From Stictocephala bisonia (taxonomy: Eukaryota > Arthropoda > Insecta > Hemiptera > Membracidae): a stretch of DNA of 64,000 nucleotides. Made by a program: the position numbers and the translations under genes. Under the pieces are notes generated by a model. That model did not search any database. It was not told the origin of the DNA and was given only the letters and a program-made list of their open reading frames with translations. The stretch covers positions 496,001-560,000 of the forward strand of contig JAQJVL010000258.1 of the NCBI GenBank assembly GCA_035578905.1, in the 5' to 3' direction. This document shows, piece after piece, positions 47,643-57,996 of this stretch (positions within the stretch are counted from its first letter, which is position 1; the number at the start of each line of letters is the position of its first letter).

Positions 47643-48010
47643 TCAGGGTGTCTGAAATGTTTGGGTAAGGCTTAATCTACATATAAAAGGCAAATACCAC
47701 TGACTCATTCACTCATCGCTCTAACTAAAAAAGTACTGAGCCTACGAGGCTGACATTTTGTAGACTCAAAGGTCTTATGTTGTAGATGTGTAATAAGAAG
47801 GGATTTTGAAAATTTTTTAGTAAATCGAAGATGGCCGCCTTTTTATTGTCAAAAATTTTAAATGCCAAAAACAGCGTTTCTCTAATTGAACTGTAGAGGC
47901 TAAATGAACGGCTCTAAAGCAAAAACAACACCAATTTCTTCGCCTGATTTGAAACGATCTACAACCCTTTAACCTTTTGCTCTATCTCACCTCCTTCATC
48001 CTTAGGTAGA
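47643..48010. repeat. Insect-type dispersed repeat (TE-derived, unclassified)
   Basis: It starts with CAGGGTGTCTGAAATGTTTG, then contains ACTGACTCATTCACTCATCG, TACTGAGCCTACGAGGCTGA, GTAGATGTGTAATAAGAAGG and AAGATGGCCGCC. This run of phrases is familiar to me from repetitive sequence in several insect genomes, but I cannot name the family. No terminal inverted repeat or coding frame was found and the right end is uncertain. Confidence 0.4.
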
Positions 48011-48167
48011 GCTTGATTTTCCATTTGTGCATGTAAATCAAACTGGTTAATTTACGGCCTCAAATCTTAGACTTACAGATTTGTCTAGACTGTGAAACTT
48101 TGTTATCTAGGAGAACATACTGTATTCAATGGGAAAATATACAATTTAATCAGAACACATGTATAGC

Positions 48168-48586
48168 CAGAGGGATTCAAAAAAGAAATGAAAATTAAAC
48201 ATACAGCTGAGAACTAAGTTCTACTCTTACTAAATGGTAATAATATTACACAAAAGTATTTTGAAAATCTTGAGAGAAAACTCCATTACAATTAATTGTA
48301 AGTAATAGAGTGTAATTTGTACTAAATTGTACGATTGTGCAGCTAACTACAATCTATATTTTCCAGTGACTACTGCGTCAAGGTACTATGTACATCTCAG
48401 CCATACCACTGAGGATGCCACATCACAGCATGGGCGAAACGTCTGGTTTCTTGTAAATAATGTAGGTAGTAACTTAACGCGGTTGTCACCGGAAAATATA
48501 GAATGTAGTTATGACACAAACCACTTAAGCCTAAGTTATAAAATTTAGTACCTATTCATATAGGATCTCTTTTGTGAATCCCTCTG
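48168..48586. mobile_element. Inverted-repeat-bounded segment, possibly a Penelope-like element remnant
   Basis: CAGAGGGATTCA (48168-48179) and TGAATCCCTCTG (48575-48586) are perfect inverted repeats; similarity extends inward over AAAAGA/TCTTTT. Between them lies the hammerhead-like motif at 48405-48447. No reverse transcriptase is present, so the element type is inferred only from that motif and is uncertain. Confidence 0.35.
48405..48447 (+). ncRNA. Hammerhead-ribozyme-like motif
   Basis: The core residues are in order: CTGAGGA (48409-48415, fits CUGANGA), GAAA (48436-48439) and GTC (48441-48443, cleavage triplet NUH). Stem I can form from ACCA (48405-48408) and TGGT (48444-48447). Stem II can form from GCC (48417-48419) with GGC (48433-48435), but T48416 must bulge, which is non-canonical. 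Stem III is only the self-complementary ACGT, so activity would need a dimer, as described for minimal hammerheads in Penelope-like elements. It may instead be an inactive remnant. Confidence 0.35.
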
Positions 48587-50021
48587 TTCTGAGGAAGGTG
48601 AGTGTGGTTTACCAAAATCGATCAACATAATATTTTTGCATTTTGTATTTGTATTGTAATACATTTGTGTTGTGTGACGTTCAATTGTACTGAATATAAC
48701 TCTAAATTGAATTTCTGAGCTTAATGTGAAATCTATTTTCTGCCATCTTGCCGTATAGCTTGATTTCATGTCGATTTTTACCTACTCTGTAATCGAAAAA
48801 TCGACAGCCGTTTATTTAAGAATCTATAATGGAGGATGAAAATACTGAAAAGGTGAACTCCAATGTGTTAAGAAAGAACATAATCTAACATTCATAAAAC
48901 CTACAGATTAATTACCTAACGGCTTATACAGAGTCACTAAAACATAGATTAAAAATATTAAGACTATGGCCACAGCTAGTTGATTGTTTGCAAGTGTTCT
49001 TTACATTACCAGTTACACTGAAAGAAATTCGGCTAAATCCAGTGACAAGAACTGCACATCTAACAACAGCTGACTATATTCATCCTACTAAAAAATAATC
49101 TTTAAAAGGAAAACTAATCTTATTGACACTGTGATCTACGATGTCAGAAAGGATAAAACCAATTTGAAGATTCATGGGAGTCAGGCATAAATATTAATGT
49201 GTTGAATATCCAGACATAACTGATGTTGAATATCCAGAAAATGAGAAAGGTAGTACATTTTATTGAAATGGTCATACATTCCAAATGCGGCAGCTTATGA
49301 ACGTTTTGACTGGTGACATTCATACTCTATTTTCAATTTTATCAAAGAAAGAATCTAAAAAATAACCCACTATCACTCTCAAACAATTAGGTATTGACGA
49401 AAAAGGTTTTAATACTAAAAAAAAGAATTTAATTTATTTACTTTAATATCGCTGATTCCACATTAATATTTTTCTTACATTATATAACATGATTTCTGAC
49501 ATTTTGACATAAATTTAATGATGGTATTGCTTATTTCAATACCAAAAATAAATTGATAAAATAAAGCAATAGTATTGCTTATTTTGAGAGTTTAATCGTT
49601 TAAACTTGCAGATAGCTTAAGAATAAACGTATGCAAAGTACTTATGGAAAGAAAATTCGGGTTTGAGAAAATGACATTTTTTAGACAAATTAAACTGAAA
49701 AAAGCGAAATTTTAAAATGCCTGACCTGTAATATGACGTTTCAGGGTTGAATTTGTACTAAATATATACACTTTTTAAACAGAAAGACTGTTTTTAGAGG
49801 ATACAATGAATCAAATTAATTTTATTACAACGAGATTTATTTATACAACTGACCTTTTTTAGTTATATTAAGAGTGATATTTTTAACTTCAAATTATTTT
49901 GGTAATAGAATTTATGCCACTAAATCTTCGTATAAAATTAGAAACAAACCTCGTCGTATTATCTTACCGAATCAAAAAGTACCTTCTGACTCAAAAAATA
50001 CATTAATATCGACTTATACAC
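48587..50021. other. Spacer with coding-like fragment
   Basis: At 48896-49096 the plus strand has a 60-odd codon open stretch without an ATG start (TESLKHRLKILRLWPQLVDC ... TADYIHPTKK). It is followed by another broken stretch near 49288-49440 (RQLMNVLTGDIHTLFSIL). These look more protein-like than the surroundings, but I recognise no family. It could be an old transposon or retrogene relic. The rest is AT-rich. Confidence 0.2.
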
Positions 50022-51573
50022 AACACTTGTTGATTCAAGTATACATGGATCAACGACATTTAGTCTCACGTCACAGTATAACTCACGTCACATCAAGCTG
50101 ACAGTGATACTGCACAATTTGATAGTCAGCTGGGGGAAAGTACAACATCACATCTTTGAGGAGGGTCGTGGTAACAGGTACATGTCAAGTAATGACTGCT
50201 GTGTATGACACTTGTTGACTCAGTATACATGGATGATGTTTAGCAACGACATTTAGTCTCACGTCACTGTATAATTCACGTCACATCAAGCTAACAGTGA
50301 TACTGCAATATTTGATAGTTAGCTGGGGGAAAGTACAACATCACATCTTTGAGGAGGGTCGTGGTAACAGGTACATGTCAAGTAATGACTGCTGTGTATG
50401 ACACTTGTTGACTCAGTATACATGGATGATGTTTAGCAACGACATTTAGTCTCACGTCACTGTATAATTCACGTCACATCAAGCTAACAGTGATACTGCA
50501 ATATTTGATAGTTAGCTGGGGGAAAGTACAACATCACATCTTTGAGGAGGGTCGTGGTAACAGGTACATGTCAAGTAATGACCGCTGTGTATGACACTTG
50601 TTGACTCAGTATACATGGATGATGTTTAGCAACGACATTTAGTCTCACGTCACTGTATAATTCACGTCACATCAAGCTAACAGTGATACTGCAATATTTG
50701 ATAGTTAGCTGGGGGAAAGTACAACATCACATCTTTGAGGAGGGTCGTGGTAACAGGTACATGTCAAGTAATGACTGATGTGTGTGACACTTGTTGACTC
50801 AGTATACATGGATGATGTTTAGCAACGACATTTAGTCTCACGTCACTGTATAATTCACGTCACATCAAGCTAACAGTGATACTGCACAATTTGATAGTCA
50901 GCTGGGGGAAAGTACAACATCACATCTATGAGGAGGGTCGTGGTTACAGGTACATGTCAAGTAATGACTGATGTGTGTGACACTTGTTGACTCAGGTATA
51001 TATGGATGATGTTTAGCAACGACATTTAGTCTCACGTCACTGTATAATTCACGTCACATCAAGCTATCAGTGATACTGCAATATTTGATAGTTAGCTGGG
51101 GGAAAGTATAACATCACATCTTTGAGGAGGGTCGTGGTAACAGGTACATTTCAAGTAATGACTGCTGTGTATGACACTTGTTGACTCAGTATACATGGAT
51201 GATGTTTAGCAACGACATTTAGTCTCACGTCACTGTATAATTCACGTCACATCAAGCTAACAGTGATACTGCAATATTTGATAGTTAGCTGGGGGAAAGT
51301 ACAACATCACATCTTTGAGGAGGGTTGTGGTTACAGGTACATGTCAAGTAATGACTGATGTGTGTGACACTTGTTGACTCAGGTATATATGGATGATGTT
51401 TAGCAACGACATTTAGTCTCACGTCACTGTATAATTCACGTCACATCAAGCTAACAGTGATACTGCAATATTTGATAGTTAGCTGGGAGAAAGTACAACA
51501 TCACATCTCTGAGGAGGGTCGTGGTTACAGGTGCATGTCAAGTAATGACTGTTGTAAGTGACACTTGTTGAAT
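50022..51573. repeat. 193 bp tandem repeat, 8 copies
   Basis: CTTGTTGACT anchors recur at 50211, 50404, 50597, 50790, 50983, 51177 and 51370, spaced 193-194 bp. The first unit is 185 bp and the most diverged, and the last unit also decays. The unit contains TTTAGTCTCACGTCACTGTA, TTCACGTCACATCAAGCTA, GTTAGCTGGGGGAAAGTA and GAGGAGGGTCGTGG. Units beginning 50983 and 51370 share AGGTATATATGG. Confidence 0.97.
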
Positions 51574-51777
51574 CAGATAATGATAGAAGATATTATCAAC
51601 GACATATCAAACCCTTCAACAGAATATTTTGTATGCTTTATTTCATATAAATTTTCTTACCAAACATCTAACATCTAATCAGATAATGATAGATGATAAT
51701 ATCAACGACATATCAAACCCTTCAATAGAATATTTTGTATGCTTTATTTCATATAAATTTTCTTACCAAACATCTAA
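51571..51777. repeat. 106 bp direct duplication at the array edge
   Basis: Two adjacent copies (51571-51676 and 51677-51777) start AATCAGATAATGATAGA and include CGACATATCAAACCCTTCAA and TTTTGTATGCTTTATTTCAT. They differ at a handful of positions. The duplication begins inside the last degenerate 193 bp unit. Confidence 0.95.
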
Positions 51778-51815
51778 CCACTATTTATATTTAATAACTA
51801 GCCGACAGCCATTTT

Positions 51816-51861
51816 AGAGAATAACCCCATAGTGAATAACTTCACTATGGGGTTACTCTCT
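51816..51861. repeat. Strong hairpin, 21 bp arms and 4-base loop
   Basis: Arms 51816-51836 and 51841-51861 are reverse complements with one mismatch (20/21) around the loop TAAC. The stem contains ATAACCCCATAGTGAA. With only four loop bases it would extrude readily as DNA and fold very stably as RNA. No adjacent gene. Confidence 0.9.
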
Positions 51862-52560
51862 GCGCTTATAACCCGTCCCCTGTGGTTCCCTCTAAACCAT
51901 CATGTCAATATATAAACCCAACCTGCTTGGATGGTTGGATGGTCTATAAAACCCTTTAAGACTGCTTTAGGTGAATTTCAATATGGTGATCTCAATATTG
52001 TAAATTTCCCAAATATATTTTACATGTAATTGTATAGTGAACTATATAAATAAAGAAAAAGTGTAATAAACTGTAAACTGTAATTATTTTATCAATATGA
52101 TAAAATGTCAAACGCACAATTTAAACATGTTTGTTTATTTACAAAACAGATATTATTAATTTACTAAAATCAACCTAATATCTTCTTACTCATGGAACAA
52201 TTTTTAAGAGCGGGCTCTACTCATTTGGAGTATTTTATCAAGTTGAAAATACTTTAGTTTTCCTATTTAGTCTACAATAAACATTTTAACCGAATTTAAA
52301 CTCTGTAGGATGACTGTAAGTGGGAGAATTAGTGATAAGTATTGATAAACTAAAGAACCTTAAAAAATCTCTAACATTGAATTTCAAAAGCAATTAGAAG
52401 CTAAATGAAGTACAATAATACAAATAATTATAAGATAAATTTTTACAATTTAAATTTATGAGTCACACAAATTACGTAAAAATGTTAAAATTATAAGCTA
52501 ATCAAGGAAGACTAAGTCACCCAAGATAATAGAAACGGGAGGAAAGCAAACAGTGGAAAA
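51862..52560. other. AT-rich spacer
   Basis: No gene recognised. GCTTGGATGGTTGGATGG near 51929 is a short internal duplication. Confidence 0.4.
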
Positions 52561-52660
52561 ATTGTATTGTCATCTGGGGGATATAAATCCTGATTTACGA
52601 GACTGATTTGTTGTCTTACGTCAAATATGCTTCGAATACTTTCTTGGGGTGCTTTTAAAA
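52561..52660 (+). repeat. Dispersed repeat family B, copy 3
   Basis: ATAAATCCTGATTTACGAGA, CTGATTTGTTGTCTTACGTC and a tail TTCTTGGGGTGCTTTTAAAA, in family order. The start (ATTGTATTGTCATCTG) is more diverged. Confidence 0.55.
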
Positions 52661-53695
52661 CAATAATGTGATGAAATCGATGAATTTTTACTGTTTTTGT
52701 TTCGTTTTCATATTCTGACTCTATGGATTATTAGAAGCTTTATTTTGTAATGGTAAAAATCTACCTGAATTAAATATGCAGTTGAAATTTTATTGTATTT
52801 ATTTATTAATTACATTTGCAGCAAAGCAAATTTGTCCTTATTTCTCTCGTTATATTATTTTTTATATACAGTATATATATTGTAGTCCATTATATTATTG
52901 TTATATTTACTGTATATGTTTTGTTATTAATTAGTTCATAGTGATCATTTATTAAGTTAATGTAGACTCTCTGAACATGCCACTGTAAAATTTAAAATTT
53001 ATTATAAAGCCAACCACTCCCGCACGCGCCCTGCAAGGTGCATTGGTAGAGTTGTTATATTATATTATAATTTTTTTTTGATTAAAGGTTTTTTAACAAT
53101 AAATCTAACTGATTTGTCACTTTTTATGAAGGAAGCAGAAACACTTTCATTATTTTACTTATATTTAGAAATCCCTTATTGTTTCTTATTTTAAACTACT
53201 GCCACTAAATATACAATTACGTTGTTTTCATATGAAAAATTAAAAAATGACTATATTTTACCAATAACAATATGAAAAAAAACACCTTTCTTATAGCAGT
53301 AAGTAGGTTGTATAGTTTATTTCCAATAATCCCAACTAAATAAAGTTATGTTTTTAGTTTGTAAATCCTCATAGCATTAATTATACACGTAGTAATGATT
53401 ACTTTGTTACAGGCTTCTAGAATTACTGATAAATATGTTTTATGATACCAGTAATTAATTTATGTTATTTATGAAGCTCAGGACATACATTCATACTTAG
53501 ACATTTGTACTAGACACATTACATTTTCTAACTTCTCGAATCAAGTCTGATAAGGAATTTTAAAATACAAAAAATGTTTTGAAAATAATAATTTAGAAAA
53601 TTATTATTATTAACAGCCAACAATGTTCAGGAAGCTTGGGCTAGTGGGCGTCGTTTATATACGTGAGAAGTATACAGAGTGAAAGAGAGAGTATA
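52661..53695. other. AT-rich spacer
   Basis: A short GC island, CCCGCACGCGCCCTGCAAGG near 53018-53037, followed by a T-run, stands out in otherwise AT-rich DNA. No gene recognised. Confidence 0.4.
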
Positions 53696-54300
53696 GTAGT
53701 GAGTGTAGATAATCCTACCATTAATAGTATACTTACTACTGTAGGAAGGGAGAATATACTCGTAGTAGTGAGTGTAGATAATCCTACCACCAAGTGTATA
53801 CTTACTACTGTAGAAAGAGAGAGTATAGTAGTGAGTGTAGATAATCCTACCATTAATAGTATACTTACTACTGTAGGAAGGGAGAATATAGTAGTGAGTG
53901 TAGATAATTCTACCATTAATAGTATACTTACTACTGTAGGAAGGGAGAATATAGTAGTGAGTGTAGATAATCCTACCATTAATAGTATACTTACTACTGT
54001 AGGAAGGGAGAATATAGTAGTGAGTGTAGATAATCCTACCACCAAGTGTATACTTACTTCTGTAGGAAGAGAGAGTATAGTAGTGAGTGTAGATAATCCT
54101 ACCACCAAGTGTATAGTTAATACTGTAGGAAGGGAGAATATACTCGTAGTAGTGAGTGTAGATAATCCTACCACCAAGTGTATACTTACTACTGTAGAAA
54201 GAGAGAGTATAGTAGTGAGTGTAGATAATCCTACCATTAATAGTATACTTACTACTGTAGGAAGGGAGAATATAGTTGTGAGTGTAGATATCCTACCACC
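53696..54300. repeat. 63 bp tandem repeat, about 9.5 copies, quasi-palindromic units
   Basis: The unit starts GTAGTGAGTGTAGATAATCC and ends GGGAGAATATA. Two middle types occur (CCATTAATAGTAT and CCACCAAGTGTAT), and two units (1 and 7) carry a 6 bp CTCGTA insertion (69 bp). Within each unit GTAGTGAGTGTA pairs with TATACTTACTAC (10/12), so every copy can form a hairpin. A 21-codon stop-free unit gives long frames on both strands (VVSVDNPTINSILTTVGREN on plus, VGLSTLTTILSL on minus), not evidence of genes. Confidence 0.97.
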
Positions 54301-56466
54301 ATCATTCCACTATGGAGTAGCCTATATGATTCAGTAGTCTACATGCTGGTATTGTAAATAGGCATCAGACCCTCAGCAGCAACTGGGACTGTGAAAAGAG
54401 GATGGTAACTAAAAGGCTGCCGAAGGATTAAATTTATAGGTGTTTGAACTAATCTGTGTGAATTGAAGTTAAGTACATGGACCACACTCTTTCTTAGCAA
54501 AAAGTATATATTTATTCTCTATTTTAATTTATATTTTATTTTTAGTTAGATGTACAGGCAGTTCATAAAGTCAAATAAAGTATTGAATCAAAATAATACT
54601 GAACTATTAAATTAATATTTCTGATAAATGAAATTAAAAAATGTTTGAAAATGCTGAAAGTTAAAAAAAATGTTTTAACTAGTTAATAAGTCCGTGTCAT
54701 TGATTTATTATGTTCATGATATATTCAGAATCATTACTTTATTTGAAACCTAGATGTAAGGATTTAAGGAACCATATTTGCAATGATGCGGATACGTAAA
54801 TTACGATTTAAGTTCATATGAAGACAAGACATCTTATCTGTTGTAGATTATCGCATTGGGTTTCCTTCCTTCAGTGATGCTTTAGTTAATTTGTATATTT
54901 TACCGGTACAATATAGACAAAAACTGTGCTAAGAAAAATTGAAAAAATGTCGTTTTTTTGCAACACTTTACTTTATTTATATTGGTACAGGCTCGTAATT
55001 ATGGGTTCTATACAATATTAAATAAGCAATAATATATTTTGATTGATATATTTGGCATGCAATTAATAATAAAGAAAATATATTACTCATTACTCTTCAT
55101 CACTTATAACGAAACATCTATTTGGGGGAAATAATTCCGCAATGAAACAAGCTTTTTAATTATAGTCAATGTATAGTAATAATCGAACAAAGAGTTGTAA
55201 AAAATCACAGATTGAACAACTGAATGTATGTCATTAACACATTTGGGAAATATTATATACCTAGTCATAATACTTGGTAAATATTGTGATTGCAGGAAAA
55301 TAAAGAGGAAATGATGTGATATGCAAAATGTGCTTCGCAATAATATCCAATATTATTTAGGTTGTTCTTAGGTCATGTAAGGTCTACATAATGACTGTTT
55401 TCCTGTCTATTTTCCATATAAATAAAGCAATTTTACCAATCTAAATCAAACTGTTATGTTCTTCCTAAAGCAATGAATTTTAGTTAACTGTGCCCTGCAC
55501 ATTATAAATAAATCAAAATACTGCCGCAGGGAACTTTTTAGTCATTTCAAACAAAACATATTACTTTATTGCCAATTGAATTAAGTAAAGCTGCTCCTTG
55601 GTAGCAACAGAAACTTTTACCTTGGTACAGCAGAGAATAGCAAATCTCCTCACACGAGTGCCCAACACGCGTAGGACCCTCACGCAATCACGAATGTCAG
55701 TGGTACTGCTATTCAATGTGCAATTTTACATTTCCATCTACATTCTGCTGGAACAGGAGTGTCAGAAAGCCTGACTGGCCATTGTTGCTGATACATGCTG
55801 GTGAACAAACGTTTTACTATCGTAAATAATAATAAAAAAAAACTAATCCCAAATGAAAACTGTTGTAGCAATCTTTCATTATTATTTAAAACTATGCACA
55901 CCTAAAAGTTTGTAATATTTTAAGAGTTTCGGTTTTGGAGCTATTGTAGTTTACAAGTCAAGTAGACAATGGCTGAGTAGATTAAGTACTTATAAGTTAT
56001 TTAACTAAGAAGAAGAACATACGAGAACTGTTGACAAAAAGGAGAGAGCTGTCGGCACTGGGCTGTATTCTAAAAATTGGTTTAGGATATATTACTAAAA
56101 TTAAGTATTTTTTGCAATATTTAAACACCAATTTACGTTTTTATATTTTATTACTGTAATAAATCATAGTTCCTTGTTAAAGTGAAAGACACGTACTTAT
56201 TGCCCATGAATACTGAGTAAAACGTGAAACGTTAAATATAATTATTACGCATCATCGTAGAACAGTTTGATATAATGTATTAATTCAGGAATAATTTATT
56301 TCAGGAATAAAACGTTTACTCTTATGAACTGTACCCACATGAGATTGCGGCCTATGATTAGAATCTGTATGGTGACCTATAAGGGGCCTGTGTGGGACAT
56401 CCACCACAGGGAACCCACGATGGAACTCTCTGTCGTCCTTACCAGACCAAATACCCAAGATCTGCG
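54301..56466. other. AT-rich spacer
   Basis: No gene recognised. 55590-55800 is less AT-rich (CACACGAGTGCCCAACACGC) and a 62-codon minus frame ends there (55713-55901), without recognisable domain. Confidence 0.35.
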
Positions 56467-56792
56467 TACGACCTTGTAAAAGAGAGACAAGCAGCATAGG
56501 TGAGGCATAGACACTCATACGAGGCACAGAGAGTTCCATGTGAGGGTGACTATTATAAGAAAGTCCTCGATTCATGCCTACGACCTTGTGATACAAGCAG
56601 CATAGGTGAGGCATAGACACTCATACGAGGCAGAGAGAGTTCCATGTGAGGGTCTGACTATTATAAGGAAGTTCTCGATTCATGCCTACGACCTTGTGAT
56701 ACAAACAGCATAGGTGAGGCATAGACACTCAGACAAGGCACAGAGAGTTGCATGTGAGGGTCTGACTATTTTAAGGAGGTCCTCGATTCATG
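56467..56792. repeat. 108 bp tandem repeat, 3 copies
   Basis: Units at 56467 (110 bp, with an AAAAGAGAGA variation), 56577 and 56685, starting C.TACGACCTTGT. They contain AGCATAGGTGAGGCATAGAC, GGCACAGAGAGTTCCATGTG and CTCGATTCATG. A 111-codon minus frame (56285-56620) crosses from non-repetitive sequence into the array. Its outer part (GKDDREFHRGFPVVDVPHRP) is unrecognised. Confidence 0.93.
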
Positions 56793-57428
56793 CAGTTTTA
56801 CCTGAGATATCATTTATAAGGATGTGTATATCAGCTTCAAATGTAGTTGGAATTTCATATTTTTATAAAGTTCTAAATCATGCTGCATAGTTGTTTTTTT
56901 GTTTTTATTTGTATGTATTGTGCGTTTTCATAAATGTAAATGGTCTAAAATTTTTAAAATAAAATAAACATATACAAATAGTGAAAAGTGTACTAAGTGA
57001 CTGAGCAAAGTGAATTTATATTTTTCTAAGTGTAAAGTGCAAAATGTTATAAAGCAGGTTTACTTAAAAACCACGAGCATGTTTGTATGTTTTAAAAGAA
57101 TCAGGGACTTCGAAATAAAATAATAAGAACTAGTTTCTATTTACCAACTATGTTGTTAAGTCAACTGTAATTAAACTTTCAGTTATTCGCAATATGTAAG
57201 TATTTGTGCCTGTAGTATTTTAAGTAATTTTTGGTTTATTTTGTTTGATATTTTCATAAATTAGGTTTATTAAAAAATTAACTGATACACTGCTTACAAT
57301 ACTGAATTTAGCTTGTGATTATTATAACTGTATATTGGACTATATTTTTAAATAAAGTAAAATTATGGAAATATGTTGAATTAAATATCGTAACAATGAA
57401 GATTCATTTTTTTAACCCAGAATCACAA
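56793..57428. other. AT-rich spacer
   Basis: No gene recognised. Confidence 0.4.
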
Positions 57429-57522
57429 GATTCTGAAAAAGCCTCAAAATACAGCCAGGAAACACAATTGACGCTAAGAACAAATCAGCTCCATAAATCA
57501 GAATCTAGGTCAGATCTGATAA
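57429..57522 (-). repeat. Dispersed repeat family B, copy 4 (inverted)
   Basis: Read on the minus strand: TTATCAGATCTGACCTAGAT, CTGATTTGTTCTTAGCGTCA, CTGGCTGTATTTTGAGGC, TTTTTCAGAATC. It is the closest relative of copy 1. A second partial family-like block lies just upstream on the same strand (57548-57590: GGGCTAAATCCAGGTTAGCA), suggesting a tandem or nested copy. Confidence 0.65.
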
Positions 57523-57879
57523 AAAAACCTTTTCTTTCTTCTTTCTGGGCGCAGATTACTGCTAACCTGGATTTAGCCCAAATCCCTTCATAGGGTTTTA
57601 TTATTTGGAATGGTAAATGCATTATGTACATAAAAAATAGTCTGTAGACATTTTTTATATAAATTATTTAAATAAAATATAATTTTATATAAAATGGCAA
57701 TTTTAGATTTTATAATATCATGAAAAATCTACCAACTCAACGACCACCACACAAATTCAAAAACATTAATCAAAGATTAAGATATTAAACATGGGGGATT
57801 TTATTGAATTGTTTACCCAGGAAATGATGGTAAAACATCTGTAAGGAAATTTAATATGATGTTTTACTGTAATGTCCTT

Positions 57880-57996
57880 CACGTGTAGAAGTGGGTGGGT
57901 GGGTCAGTACCTCTACACGTGTAGGGTTGGGTGGGTGTATCAGTACCTCTGCACGTACAGGAGTGGGTGGGTGGGTCAGTACCTCTGCACGTGTAG
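57880..57996. repeat. 36 bp G-rich tandem repeat, 3.25 copies
   Basis: Units start CACGTGTAG at 57880, 57916, 57952 and 57988 (partial), each containing GTGGGTGGGTGGGTC or a variant and CAGTACCTCT. It has the same 36 bp period and the same register (GGGTC...GTAG...GGGTGGG) as the array at 27038, so the two are probably related. CACGTG occurs at unit starts. Confidence 0.93.

Noticed and set aside
53641..54337. Overlapping 198- and 224-codon frames on opposite strands
   Set aside because: Both come from the stop-free 63 bp unit; simultaneous opposite-strand frames of equal length point to repeat by-products.
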